64,000 bases of DNA, from NCBI GenBank assembly GCA_014058105.1, contig JACGCM010001594.1:682001-746000 (forward strand), in the 5' to 3' direction. Source of the DNA: Kingdonia uniflora. Its lineage: Eukaryota; Streptophyta; Magnoliopsida; Ranunculales; Circaeasteraceae. Below are positions 47,356 to 59,750 of the stretch, one piece after another. The notes beneath the pieces are model-generated. The model was given only the letters and a program-made list of their open reading frames with translations, did no database searches and was not told the DNA's origin. The first letter of the stretch is position 1. Every line of letters starts with the position of its first letter. Made by a program: the position numbers and the translations under genes.

Positions 47356-47610
47356 GTCTCGATGCATACTTATAAGTATGGTGTGAGACTAAGTAAAGAT
47401 AGTTAAGATGTTTGATTGTTGGATGCATACTTATCAAGTATGGATCGAGATCAAGTGAAGATTGTAAAGATGATTGTTGTATGATGCATACTTATCTCGT
47501 ATGGATCAATAACAAGTAAAGATAGTAAAGATGATTGTTGCCTGGTGCATACTTATAAAGTATGGATCGAGAACAAGTAAAGATAGAAAGATGATTGTAA
47601 AGATTGTTTT
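47356..47610 (-). repeat. Tandem repeat of element B, 4 units of about 61 bp
   Basis: Units start with GATGCATACTTAT (last one GGTGCATACTTAT) near 47360, 47422, 47482 and 47544 and continue with AGTATGGATCGAGA and AAGTAAAGATAG. Sequence unrelated to the tandem blocks of A and D, but in the same relative place. Confidence 0.85.
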
Positions 47611-47659
47611 ATTGGAATCGATGATAATTGTTATAGCTGCTATTTGTAAAACATTTTCA

Positions 47660-48760
47660 GTTGAGCTGTGTTCTATGGAAATTCAAGTTGGATTTCATCT
47701 TCTGTCATCAGCCAGTAAGTCCCACTATCTACTTTGTCGCTGACAATATAGGGCCCTTCCCAATTTTCAGATAATTTACCAGAATTCTTAGGTCGAGTTC
47801 TATCTTAGATTCTTTGAAGGACAAGGTTGCCAATACAAAATTTTCTTTTTCAAACTTTTTTTGTTGTAAGCTTTTTTCAACGTGTCATGGTATCGTCCCA
47901 AGTTTGCGATGGCTTTGTTACGGGTTTCTTCTATCCAGTTGAAGTTACAGAGGAGACCCAACTCATTATTTTTATCTAAAATTTTTCTTCAGGAATTGGC
48001 AGATCGAGGTCTGAGGGTATGACCGCTTCAGTACCGAAGGCCATCATAAATGGAGTACAACTAGTGGATGTTCGAGGAGTTGTACAATATACTAAGAGAA
48101 CACTGAGTAGTTCGTCGACCCATCTACCTTTCTTTTCATCGAGGCACTTGCGTAGACCTGATTTGATGCTCTTATTGATGGCTTCAGTTTATCCGTTGCC
48201 TTGAGGGGAGTATGGTATCGAAGTTGATAGTTGAATTTTGTACTTGTGGAAGAAAGTGAAGACTTTAGTGCCGATGAATTGCTTTCCATTGTCAGAGCGT
48301 ATCATTTATGAGCAACCAAACCTGGTTATTATGTGCTCCCAAAGGAACTTGATGACTTCATTTTCATCGGTATGACATAGAGGAACTGCTTCGACCCCTT
48401 TATTGAAGTAGTCAGTAGCTACAAGGATAAACCTTCAGTTTCTCGATGCTGGATGGAAAGGTCCAATGATGTCGATTCCCTATCGTTTAAATGGCCAGAG
48501 GACATTGCTAATGTGTAAGTCAAGTGCTGAACTTTTGATGTCTTGAGCATGGATTTGGCATTTGTAGCATTTCCATAAAAAATCTTCGCAGTTCTATCTC
48601 ATCTTGGGCCAGTAAAGTCCTTGTGTGAATGCCCACTAGGCTAATGATCTTCCTGAAATGTGAGCTTCACATATACCTTCGTGAAGTTCTTTAATTTTGA
48701 GAGATGCATTCAATCAGGGATTCTCCGCCTGTGATACAATATAGGACGTTATCTTGAACT
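47660..48760 (-). pseudogene. Integrase of element B
   Basis: The core has Asp in GIDIIGPFHPASRN (about 48480), Asp in IRSDNGKQFIGTK (about 48290) and Glu in TEAINKSIKSGLRKC (about 48180), followed by TPRTSTSCTPFMMAFGTEA (about 48080-48030). The C-terminal part ends near LGGPYIVSDKVDSGTYWL (about 47745), the GPY module. Stops lie before GID, before TEA and in the tail. The HHCC part near 48700 is poorly kept. Confidence 0.86.
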
Positions 48761-48929
48761 GTGAATCTGGGGTATTTGGCCAAAAGTGAACGAGCTTCTA
48801 CTTTGTTACTCAGGAGGATATTGGAGTTAAGGTATGCATATAATGGTCTTCTCCAGTCGTCAAGGACTTCATCTTCAAGTAATAGTGATTTGCATTATTG
48901 ACTGTATATCGAGGCTTGAATGCTCGATG

Positions 48930-49470
48930 ATTTTGATATCTAAAGATCATTTTTTACTGTCTCCTAGTATGGCGGCGATATAAGCCAATGCGTTGGCATG
49001 GCGATTTTCTTGTTGAGGTAATTAGGAGATTGTTGCTTGTTTGAATTTGTTCATTTTTTCTTCGACCAGGGCTGCATTATCGACCATTTTACCTGTTGTG
49101 TAGAACGTTTTGTTGTAATGATTGGCCACAAGTAAAGAATCGATGTAAACTATTATTTCTTCCGCGCCAAGTGTGAGTGCGAGATCGAGTCTATGGAGGA
49201 TAGCTTCATATTCAGTCTCATTGTTTGTGGCATAGAAGTTTAGTTTAATAGCTTTCTCGATACGATGATTGGAAGGTGTAACGAGGACGATGCCAATTCC
49301 CGATCCTCGTGGTCCAGCTGATCCGTCCGTAAAGAGTCGCCATCCAGTACTTTGTGACCATGCATCTGGTTCGGCAATTGAGCCATCTGTGAAGATTTCT
49401 TTGAATTTTTCCCAATCTGGGTCTTCAATAAGAAAGTCTGCTAAGAAATCAATAATTGCTTGTCCCTAAA
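48930..49470 (-). pseudogene. Archaeal-type RNase H of element B
   Basis: WRLFTDGSAGPRGSGIGIVL (about 49345-49285) carries the first Asp. NNETEYEAILHRLDLAL (near 49210) carries the Glu, VYIDSLLVANHY the next Asp, and ENRHANALAYIAAILG the end, where the last acidic residue is Asn. A preceding linker reads DFLIEDPDWEKFKEIFTDG. A complete aRNH in outline, with a stop before LPQQENRH. Confidence 0.84.
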
Positions 49471-50830
49471 CAAATATTTGGGGTTTGAAGGAGATGTCAT
49501 GTTCGCCAAAGAAAACAGACCATTGTTGGATACTTTAAGATTTTTCTTTTTTGGAGAGTGCCAGTTTAAGGGGATATTTAGTAATGATTTTGATGGGATG
49601 AGCTTGGAAGTATGGACAAAGTTTTTGAGAGCTGTAGACCAAGGTGAGTTGTTACTTTTTCGTTGGTGAGTATCTTTTTTCAGAAGGCATGAGGGTCTTG
49701 CTGATGAAGTAGATTGGTTTTTCTACTCCTTCGTCTTCTCGAATAAGGACAAAACTAATAGAGTCTTCAGTTATGGATAAGTACATCATAAGTTTTTTTC
49801 CATCAACTAGAGTACTCATTATAGGAGGGCACCCCAAGTATCGTTTAAGATCTTGGAAGGCTAACTCATAGTCTGGAATCCAAATGATCTCCTTGTGTTG
49901 TTTTTTTGATAGTGTAGCAGGATTTCCACAAAGAAGGAGATAAAACAGTTTACATCGATTAGATGACTTGGAAATGAATTTGTGAAGAACGGTGATCTTG
50001 CCTATAAATTTTTGGACATCATTCTTTGTTTGCAGAGATAGCATTGCGATGAGTACCTTGATTTGTCCAGGATTGATTTTGATTCCTCTTTTGCTAACCA
50101 GGTGTCCAAGAAATTTTCCAGATGCGGCACTGAATTGGCCTTTTTCTGGGTTGAGTTTCATCTGGTATTTGCAAAGGATATCGAAGATAGTTTGGAGGTT
50201 GGTGGAATGATCTTTGTACTTCAAGCTTTTGTAGATCATATCATCGATGTAGACTTCCATGATTTTTCCTAGATGGTCTTTGATCATCTTAGTGACAAGC
50301 CATTGGTAAGTAGCTCCTGCATTCTTTAACCTGAAAGGCATCATTGTGTAACAGTAGAGACCCCTTTCAGTAATGAAGGTTGTTTTCTCATGATCGTATT
50401 CGGCGAGTGGAACTTGATTGTAGCCGGAGGTTACATCCATCTTAGAAAGAAGTTTGTATCTACGACAGAGTCGAGGAGTTGTAGGATTAGTGGCAGTAGA
50501 AAACTATCCTTCAGTGTAAATTTATTGGGTTCTGTGAAGTCAACACAAACCCCGATCTTCCCATTTTTCTTCTGGACTACCACAATGTTAGAAACCCACT
50601 TTGGATATTTGGCTTCACGAATAAATCCTACACTAAGGAGTTTATCAACTTCTTCATTCATGGCTTCGCGGAGGCGGGGTACGAAGTTCTGACATTTTTG
50701 TATAACTGCTTTACTATATAGTAGGAGATTTAGTCTGTGGCACACGATTGAGGGATCAATGCCAAGCATTTCTTCGAAAGTCCAAGCAAAGATATCGATG
50801 TTTTTCTTAATTAGCTGGGTCATGTCCTCT
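49471..50830 (-). pseudogene. Reverse transcriptase and first RNase H of element B
   Basis: IFAWTFEEMLGIDPSIVCHR (near 50790) leads into FIREAKYPKWVSNIVVVQKK (about 50620), VCVDFTEPNKFTLKD, MDVTSGYNQVPLAEYDHEKT (about 50440) and the catalytic YIDDM at 50237-50251. FLGHLVSKRGIKINPGQI and the RNase H part (IWIPDYELAFQDLKRYLG, KPIYFISKTLMP) follow. The frame stays open over long distances (262 and 130 codons), the least broken of the minus-strand copies. The breaks are a frame change at about 50440 and a stop at about 49652. Confidence 0.9.
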
Positions 50831-51660
50831 TTATTATCGGTTGACTACTTGGAGCCGATGAATGTGTAACGCCCGGGTCCATCAAGTTCAATGGATTCAA
50901 CCAACTCTGTATCATGATGCTCGAACGTGGGGGGTGTTGTCTACTATAGTTACTATGCCTTGAGAAGTTTTGTTGCGTGAGAGTTGGTGGTGGTATTCTC
51001 GTACATTGGTACAACTGCTTGGCTTCCTTTGAATTTGTAGATGCCGTGATCTGTTAAAAATCTTAATGCTAAATAATATATAGAAGGTACTGCCTTGATC
51101 GATGTAACCAACTACGTTCCAAAATTCCTAAATACTTGGACTAAGCATCGATGACTAGGAATTTAAGGAATGTGGTTTCCGATCCTACCTGAACTCGCAG
51201 AGTAATTTCTCCTGTGGCTAATTCTTTCGAACCGTTCAAGCCGGTGATAGTTATTATTGAAGCTTTCACAGAATCTCTAAGTCCTTGAACTTCGATTGCC
51301 CCTGATTAAAATATCTATGGCGCTTCCTGTGCCGACGAGATGCGTGTGTAGGTAGTCTTGTCCAACTTTGAGTATAATAACTAGAGGGTCATCATGAGGA
51401 TAATTCATATGGCTGGTGTCACAGTCTTTGAAAGTAATATGATATGGATGTTTTGACTTGCAAGAACTAGGAAGAAGTTTTGTTGATTTATCCGAGGATG
51501 TCATTTTGCAATAAGATGTGATCCGATCGTCTTCTTTCCTTTTCCTTCTTTTTTCAATCTCGATCATATAAAGGCGGCGAGCTTTCCCCTGGTCCTGATT
51601 TTGTTCAACGTCTTTTTCTTTGTCTCATCCTTGAGGAACTTTTGGATATCGAAGACATAA
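50831..51660 (-). pseudogene. Aspartic protease region of element B, catalytic Asp changed
   Basis: CDTSHMNYPHDDPLVIILKV (about 51420-51365) is followed by HLVGTGSAIDIL (51345-51310). The catalytic Asp is Gly (GTGS at 51322-51333). Downstream DNA to 50831 holds the decayed C-terminal half. Even with its frame open, this protease could not work as it stands. Confidence 0.78.
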
Positions 51661-53255
51661 TTATGAAGCCTTCATGCTAGGAGGATGCGATGAAAGATTC
51701 GAATGAAAGAGTAAAGTTGTCAGTTTCGTGACTATACAAATTATGATACTGACATAGAGGTTTGTTGGGGATATCAAGAATTGTTTGTGGTGCTCGATAA
51801 CACTCATCTCCCTTTACCGTTGGTAAGATAGTGGAGAGGATCGTTGTTATTGGGGGTACAATTGGGATAGGTCTGTCGGGTCTCTCATCTTTTTTGTTAG
51901 GTCTCCTATTATTATTGGCGTTTCTGCTACGTTGTTTGGGTGCTTCAGTAGCGGCCGACTTTCGGGGTGGAGAAGAAGTTGTTTCTCGAGAATGGATGAT
52001 AGAGGAGCTCTTCATTTTATCCTTCTTAGATCGTTCTAGTTCGATGTAGTTATTAACTATATCAATCATTTTTGTCATCGCTCTGGGCTTGTGCAGAGTT
52101 AGTTCTTCTGGAACCTTAGAGTCGATGTGTAGGGCTGAGGTGAAGGCTGGAACAACGATTTTGAGATTCGAGTTCCCAATTTTTCATGTTTCCTGTAAGA
52201 AACGCTATTAAAAGCTCGCCAAGGTTTCTTTTGCGCCCTGATCAAAGAAGAACAAGGAATCCACAGTAATCTTTTGCTTCTTAGCATGAGCATAATTAGA
52301 CTCAAAAAGACGCTATAACTGGCTGAATGTGGTGATGGGGCCTTCTTGGATTGTATGGAACCATCTGAGAGGTTCTTCTTTCAGACTCATGTTAAATAGC
52401 CTATATAGCATGTGGTCGAGTTTGGAGTAAAATCCTACTGTGGCTTTGAAGTATTGTACATGGGTAAGAGGGTCAGTGACGCCTGTATATTAAATAAATT
52501 TTGTCATGTAGAAAATTTATGGAATGGGCATGACTTCGAGATGAGGGGAGATGAGGTTTGTCTCAATTATGTCAAGTGTAAACCTTCAGCCTGGGATATC
52601 AGAGTGTATGGCCTGGATCCTATTGTTTAGGTCATCCAAGGTGATAAACTGTGGAGGAGGAATTGGTAAGGTCATAACTTACAAATCAAAATTTCCATGT
52701 CCTTCTGGTCCCAATCGATCCCTGATTGGTCTTCTTTCTGGTGGTGGGGAGGGGGGGGGGGTTTGATGACGCGTGTGTCAACTTCCTTAAGCTGTCGATG
52801 CTGAGGATGTTAAACCAAAATGCCGAGAAGCCCTGTCTGGATTTCTGGATCTGGACCGAGAAGTCTATAATTCGTCTTCTCTAGGTTGATCACCTCTTTG
52901 AGTTACTCTTGACCGAAAATCACTTCGGGCTTGTGGTGGTGACGCTTGCCTGCCAGTGATTTGATCTTGGGTTCTCCTTAATCTCTCCATCTCCTTCTGA
53001 TGTGTTCGACTCTGTTGGTCTAAGGCTTTCCTTCTTTCGTCTCTTTCCACTTGAAGAGCTTGAGAATAAATGTGTTGATCTTCCAATCTTTTAACTTTTT
53101 TTAATTCCATCTGCTTTTGAAGTTTGATCGCTGCGCTTGCAGATCAACTATTTTTGGTATCAAAATGATCTCATGATCTCTTAATGTGCTGGAATGGCTT
53201 CGGAGATTCATATTTGGCATCGGATTTTTTTGATCTGGGGTGGTAAAGAAAAGTG
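51661..53255 (-). pseudogene. gag of element B
   Basis: N-terminal coiled-coil and Arg/Gln-rich part at 53110-52865 (DERRKALDQQSRTHQKEME). The gag core is at about 52440-52180 (LDHMLYRLFNMSLKEEPLRW, TVDSLFFFDQGAKETLA). The MA/CA end is at 52078 (MTKMIDIVNNYIELE). A basic tail (RNANNNRRPNKKDERPDRP) and a knuckle-like end (CQYHNLYSHETDNFTL, about 51750) follow; a Phe replaces the last Cys. At least one stop (after TFSQL) and frame changes. Confidence 0.78.
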
Positions 53256-53261
53256 TGGTAT

Positions 53262-53280
53262 TCCCACAAACGGCGCCAAT
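53262..53280 (-). promoter_or_regulatory. Primer binding site of element B
   Basis: Minus-strand ATTGGCGCCGTTTGTGGGA, directly after the 5' LTR. It resembles the TGGCGCC-type PBS common in plant gypsy elements. The tRNA was not assigned. Confidence 0.75.
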
Positions 53281-53950
53281 TGAAATGACGTGTTTTTCGA
53301 AAGGATAATCTTTGCCAATACTTTTTGTAAAGAAGGTGCAATAATAACCTAAATAAGCAAGATTTTATATGGAAAACTCAGTAAAGGCTGAGAAAAACTA
53401 CGACCTCGATGAGGGTTTTAATATAAAATCCAATATGCTGCTAGTTATTACAAGTTTTTGAGTGACTGTCGGGTAAGGAAGTAAAAGTAGTAGTGTTGTG
53501 GGTCTAAATAATTTATTTTTTGCCTGTATTTATAGTACACTATGTAAAACGTGTAAATACCAACACTTTTGGATAGTAATTTGCGACTTGGCACATGTGT
53601 CATACTTTGAATAAAAATACGACTTCCATTAGAAGTTGCAATTTTAGAACCCGCGTCGTTTTATTTTTTTCCTTCTTATTTATGTCTTAAAATATACGAT
53701 TATTTAAGGAGTTGTATGAGCCTCTAACTACTTAAAGTCTAGCCTCCTTAATCAAATAGTGGAGGGCTACGATTCGACCTCTGGTCCCTAAACGTGCTAA
53801 TGCTAAACATGCTAGGACTTTAAAAGGAGGTGGGCTTAATACAATATTAAGAGGGCCGAGACTACGAGTGTCCAGAGGAGAGAAGCAGTGTCTTTCTTTT
53901 AGTGAAAGGCCGTTGAGATAGGGGAGATGTCAGTCCATGACGTAAAACAT
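53281..53950 (-). repeat. 5' LTR of element B (outer end approximate)
   Basis: The inner border is TGAAATGACG at 53281 (LTR end ...CA on the minus strand). A minus-strand CTATAAATACAGGC at about 53535 is a TATA-like promoter motif. The ACGACCTCGATGAGGGTTTTA stretch resembles the A/C/E LTR downstream part. The outer end is not fixed since the other LTR is missing. Confidence 0.65.
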
Positions 53951-56287
53951 ACAAAAAGAAAGGCGCCTAACAAGAACATTATATATGAAAATTTGGAAAT
54001 CAAACAAGTTTTGTAGTTTTAAACAAACTCTATAAATTCCTCGTTCAAATTAAACGAAGAGAGAATTAATATACCCGCGTAAATCTAAAATCAGGATCCA
54101 ATTAAGTTGAGATTCCTTAAATCTCTGTGGTAAAATTGAAATCTAACTTCCCAATCCATGTATCTCTCTATGAATTTGTCCCTCACGGGAAATTCTATAT
54201 TTCCCTCTCAAATCAAACACCCAAAAAACCCTAACCCCGCACAAATCGATCAATCTCCAACAATTCCGCCACAATCTGATCAGTTAAGGTTTCTCCAAAA
54301 ATTTATAATCTCAATTTTATCTTAATTACCCCACTCTTTATCTCTTTATACATCTCACGTCCCTTCCCCTATCTGCTTTCTGATAGAGAAGGAGATATAA
54401 TAACTTTCAATTTTAAAGGTTTTTGTTGCAAAAAGATATCAAGTATATAACTTATTCTTCTAATTTTTTCTTACCTGAGTTACATTGGGTAAAATTTAAT
54501 TGGTTTGCGTTAATCTTTTCCCTATTGTAGTGCAGGTTTTCTGATTGAATTAGTAAGAGCGAGAGTTGCAAGGAATTATTGAAACCTGGAAAGTGGTATG
54601 TATGTATTCTTATGCTTAAGGTTTTTCTTTTTTGTTTGTTAATTTCCTCTTAATTTAACATCTTACACTATACTAGATTAAGAACATCTTATTAGATTTA
54701 TTTTGTAATTACATGTTTCTTGGATTTCTCTAATGTCATTGATCTTGTGTAAATTATAATAGCAATTTAAGATACCTTTAGGTTTTAATGGAGTCTTGAT
54801 TAATATTTTTTGGAGCAACTTTATTTAATATCTCTAAAATGATTTACACAACACCAAAATTCTAAAATTTTCATGATCTATTTAAAGTTTTGCTACGGAT
54901 CTTTGCTGTGATAAATTTACCACAGAGTTTACTTATGGCAGATGGTCATTACATCCGTGGTAATTTTCAACTTTAGGTTTCCTCAGTTTATTTGGGTGCT
55001 CGCCACGTTTTCCCTCTTATTATTATTTTGATTTTCTCTAATAATTTTAGAAAAATTAAAAAAATAATACTCAAACTTGTCTATATTTAAAAGATGAGAG
55101 ACCCTTTACGGCCTTAGTCCTAACCGCATCAAGGGTTTAAAGAGAGGGGAAGAAGGTGATCTCTCTATCACCTCCACAAAATAGATTGAACTAGATGAAG
55201 TTTTTAGTATGCATCTCTCTCTATCTGTAACCACAATTTATTGGAGTATATTTCAATCTTTACAATCAAGTGTGAAGGAAACGCTAAGTAATCACAATCT
55301 CTAATTTTTCTTTAGTTATATTAGTTTTGCATCGTTAGAATTTGATTTTCAATTGGGATTTTTTGGGGGTTGGGAACTTTGATTTAGGGTTTTTGTTTGC
55401 GATTTGCTAATGTTCATCATTTTCAAACTTACCTCTGTATGTTGTTAAATTATTGTAGAGATTAATAGTTGTTACATGAGTTTGTTGAATCCTAAATTTG
55501 AAAGCTTTTTCTATCACGAACTTAAGATCTGTTTGTCTAAAATAAGATTTCATTAGTTGTAATTGGTAGAACATGATGTAGGCATGAATCATGAGAATGT
55601 TTTACAAATGGGGTTACACACAACATGGAAACTTATGAAATATTTGCATACTTACTGAAAATCCAGATTTAGGATAAGATTTTTGAGTTCTGATCACCTG
55701 CATATCACGGGTTGGCCTCTGAAATTCTAGATTTCAGGACACCCAATCTGTCAGGGGAAGCTTCTCTTTCAAAGGTTCTACAGATTAAGGCTTGAGCCAT
55801 CCATGGTCATTTATATTGTTAACCAAACAGACTCCACCTGATAACCAATATCAATAACAACTATTTTGGTCTGGACTTTTAGAATTTAAGTGTAATGAGT
55901 CAGGTTGTTCACATAGTGCCATCCAAATTGTAAACCCAAAATATATTGTCCACTCTAGCAGTATGGAACTTAACATTTCTTTACAGCAAGAGGGACTTAC
56001 TCATGACCAGTTTTATAGGTAAAAGAACCACAACTCGGTTATAAGATGTGATACATGTAAAAAATTTCATCCAATTCTTATGTTTAATGTTGCAAGAGCA
56101 TCATCGTGGAGACTTTAGCAAGCAGCTCAGACCAAGGTTCTAGTTGTTTTGATTGTCGGTACTCAAAAATTATGTGTTAGATAATATGTTTGTGTTATAA
56201 TTTTAATCGGCTATGGTCGTATAATATTTTAGTTCTCCCTATCCTTAATTTTGCCTTCTTGGTAATATTCTCCTTTTATTACCTTCA
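53951..56287 (+). other. Probable 5' flank and leader of the kinase gene
   Basis: 54000-54320 has C-rich ACCCTAACCCC and CAATCTCC sequence like a plant leader. A possible leader exon (about 54537-54598, between GTGCAG and GTATGTATG) follows. I did not find the exon with the glycine-rich loop. The rest appears intronic. Confidence 0.4.
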
Positions 56288-58704
56288 GGTATGGCGATCA
56301 GATTGTTGCAATCAAAATTCTTAATTATGGAAATACCCCATAAGATAAGGCAGCAATTCTAGAAGGTCGGTTTGCCCAAGAAGTTGCCATGATGTCCCGA
56401 GTAAACCATAAGAACTTAGTGAAGGTAGATTTTTTAATTTGTAGTGTATTTGTAGGAGATTATAACTTGTAATTTATACCTGTATTTACCATGCAGTTCA
56501 TTGGAGCTTGTAAGAATCCCATGGTGATCACTACCAAACTTTTACCAGGGATGTTATTCCGGAAGTATATGGCCAATATCCATCCAAAACGGCTTAATCT
56601 GGCCGTGGCTATAAGATTTGCAGTTAACATTGCTTGTGCTATGGAATACCTACATGCCAATGGGAATATACACAAAAATCTGAAACCTGGTAGTGTGGCA
56701 TTGGTTTGTATAATAGTTCTTTTGTAACTGAGAATAAGATATAATTTGGTCTAGGCCAAAAGTATTTTCATATATCAATAGTGTAAGAATAATTTCCATC
56801 TGTTACACATAAGAATTTTTCAAGAATTTTTCATTAGAATTGCTTATTTTACCTATCAATCAAAAGAGGTACAGTAAAAGATCGTATAATTTGCTAATTA
56901 GTGGGTGCTATGTACAAATGCCCTTCAACTGGCTGACTATAGTCTTTGACAATTGTTTATAGACAATTTGTTTATAGCAGAAAATCAGGAGTCTATAAAG
57001 CTTGCCGATTTTGGTTTTGCAAGATAAGAAACTATAACCAAATTAATGACTACAGAATCGGGAACATATCGCTAGATGGTTCCTGAGGTTTGTTTTGTTT
57101 TGTCCTTTTGACTTAACATTGGGTGTATTAAGTTTTTTTTTCTTTTGATGGTGTTAGGTAATGCGTGCATACCATTTGTTTATATAAGAAATAATCCCTT
57201 GGAGCAGGTATCATATTTTGCGAAAACGTGAAAATTTGATCTTGTGAGGCCCTTTTCACGATAGCGTATCTGCTCCTAAGTTTATGATAAAATTAAGGAA
57301 GAAATACATATTTAAGCAGTAGTTAGTGCATGACTAATCTTAAAGTCTGACCTATAAACTATATAGTTTGGCCATGGCTATTCTTGTTGAATATCCCATA
57401 AGGATTGAACAAATCGAATTGTCAAAAAATAAACTAAATTAATAGTAAGGAATAAGGAAAAAAAATCACCATGACACACGACAACCCAAGTATTTATGTG
57501 GAAGCAATCACCGAAAGAGGAGAAAACCAAGGGCGGAGTCAGAATATTTTTTACTAGGAATTATAAAGTTAAAATAGTTGTCACCATTCTTTAATTTTAT
57601 GTATAAATTATATTTAAAGACCCCCAAAAGCCTAAATATTGGTACAACCTATTAAAGAAAAACTACTGAAACACTAGTTACTCTTCTGGGTGTACCCCGT
57701 ATAGAGCACAAACTACTGATTTGGGCCCTAAATCAACTGTCATACATCTGGATGACCTTTGCATCTTTCTTGATTATGTAGTTTAAATCCCTTTTTTGTT
57801 GATAAACAACCCCACACACAATTTTGGTAAAATCTGTAGGAATAATCTCAAGTATATCAGCCCACGGATAGTTTGTGCCGCAAACTGTTCAAAAACTAGG
57901 AATTGAACTCTAGCATTGCAGTTGTACAACACTGTGGCATTGCAACGGCGGCAGAAAATCCATTATAATAACAAAGTGGATGTGTACAGCTTTGGATTTG
58001 TTTTATGGGAGTTATTAACTAATGGAATGCTATTTGAGGGTATGTCCAGCTTGCAGGCTGCTTATGCTGCTTTAAGGTGTGTAAACCATCTACAAATCTT
58101 CCTTTATGTTGTAGATCATGCATGGAATTGCAAAATAACTCAAGTCTGCAGCGCAAACAATCTAAGTACACATGAACACACATGGATATAAAATAGAAAA
58201 ATATAAATCTTGGGACTTTTGATTCCACAATGATTCCGTTCTGGGTTTCCGGTAGAGGGTGAGTAATTTATGGTCATGTTTTATTGGTGTTTGAAATCTG
58301 GAAATGGGCTAGTTTTTATGGATAAGCAATAGCTTGATAGAATGTATTAGAGCAACATATTTAAGGATATAAAAATGTATTTGGCACCTAATGGGCTTCT
58401 ATTTTATTCAGTAACCATTATCTTTGATTTTTCCTCAATGCTCATTGAATTTTGTTCTTGGTATTATTCTAAAGATCTACTATCTTTTCTCCTCTGTTGA
58501 ACAAAATGTAAGGCCAAAGCTTCTAGGGGATATATAAATCCTAAGCTTGTACTCATTATACATTCATGTTGGGTTGAGGACCCTAATTTACGTCCCAACT
58601 TTGGTGAGATCATCCCGTTGCTCAATGCATTCCTTTCAACACTTTCTCCACATAATCTTTCTTCGGCTGATGTTGGCAAGAAACCAGCTCCTTCAGTTGT
58701 ATAA
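56288..58704 (+). pseudogene. Raf-like serine/threonine kinase pseudogene (MAPKKK-like, plant group C type)
   Basis: Five exon pieces. E1 (56288-56424): YGDQIVAIKILNYGN, with the ATP-binding Lys. E2 (56497-56703): FIGACKNPMVITTKLLPG and MEYLHANGNIHKNLKPG. E3 (56981-57087): SIKLADFGFAR. E4 (57922-58076): HYNNKVDVYSFGFVLWELL. E5 (about 58490-58704): HSCWVEDPNLRPNFGE, stop at 58702-58704. The catalytic loop reads HKN where HRD is expected. Stops lie at 56341-56343, 57025-57027 and 57073-57075, and a frameshift near 58530. The glycine-loop exon is missing. The plant relatives act as cytosolic signalling kinases; this copy is dead. Confidence 0.87.
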
Positions 58705-59750
58705 TCGTTGAATCATCAGCAACACGTGTAAGATGGAAAACAACGTTCCTCCGCCAGCTTTTCACCTCAGGGAGGACACAGAACACTTAGTAATCGGGTA
58801 ATTCTAACATGATTTTGGCTCTTTCAACTTCAGATATATATTTTGTCCAATTAATCTGTGATCATTTACTAGTTAATCTGTGATTTATAACCTGATTCAC
58901 GATTAGTAAAAGTGAAGAGAACAATATTTAGGATGCGGGGAAAGAGAACAATATTGGTGCTCGTATTATATGTATATAGATTATTGGACTGTTATATGGA
59001 TAGCATATTGGAAGTTAAATTTGTGATTGTATAAATATCATAGTCTCTACGCAACTGTCCCCCGATAAATAAACAAAAGAGTAATTACAAAGTGGGGATA
59101 ACTCCCCACTTTACAGAAAAGGATAAGGAGAGCCTGAACACTAAAAAGGAAAAAACATTACAAATGATATTCCAACAACTAAGTAAGAAAGGCTTCAATA
59201 GCCTTGAAGCTAAGCTGCTAACTAGAACACCATGACAAAGCAAAGAAAAAACAAATGTTAAAGAATATAAACATGAGTTCCTTTCTCAAAAGACATCCCA
59301 TATGTAATTATTGTTATTTATTTTCATCTCATGGCCTTTGTTCTTCTTTTCAGACTTGCAAACATAGTAGCCTTAGCAGCTATGTATGCTTGGTTAAGAG
59401 CATCTTTGAGGATGTCTTTTTGATCCATTTTCTGAACAATCTAGACAAGTTTCTAAAACTATTTTCTAGTCACCCTTTTATGAGCTATTGTTGTGGTTGT
59501 TTGCTTATGCAACCCATACGAGGCATATATCAGATGTATTAGATCTTTAATGTCTCCTCCATCTACGTTCTGAACAGAGTTAGTCTAGTTTGCCCTGATC
59601 TGGGAATTAATATCTTTTCAATCCATTTTTTCGACCATCTGGATTTGCTTATATGCAGCAGGTCTGTTGTAGCCATCTGCCCCATTTTCATTGTAGCCAT
59701 ATGCTCCATTTTCATTTAATGTTAACTTTGTATTATTTCAATTTACTTGT
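58705..59750. other. Downstream of the kinase pseudogene, no gene recognised
   Basis: AT-rich. A 95-codon plus frame (59255-59542) shows no known family and has atypical Phe/Ser/Cys-rich composition. I treat it as chance. Confidence 0.4.

Larger units (their letters stand above)
43546..53950 (-). mobile_element. Ty3/gypsy element B (Tat-like), 3' LTR missing
   Basis: Read from the right on the minus strand: 5' LTR (from 53281), PBS, gag, PR, RT-RNH, aRNH, IN, tandem repeat, antisense ORF (plus strand here), then a break at element C. Same order as A and D, but its own family: LTR, gag and tandem repeat differ from theirs. Confidence 0.85.

Noticed and set aside
59255..59542. Plus-strand 95-codon frame as a gene
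   Set aside because: Phe/Ser/Cys-rich, no homology recognised, no splice context; likely chance in AT-rich DNA.
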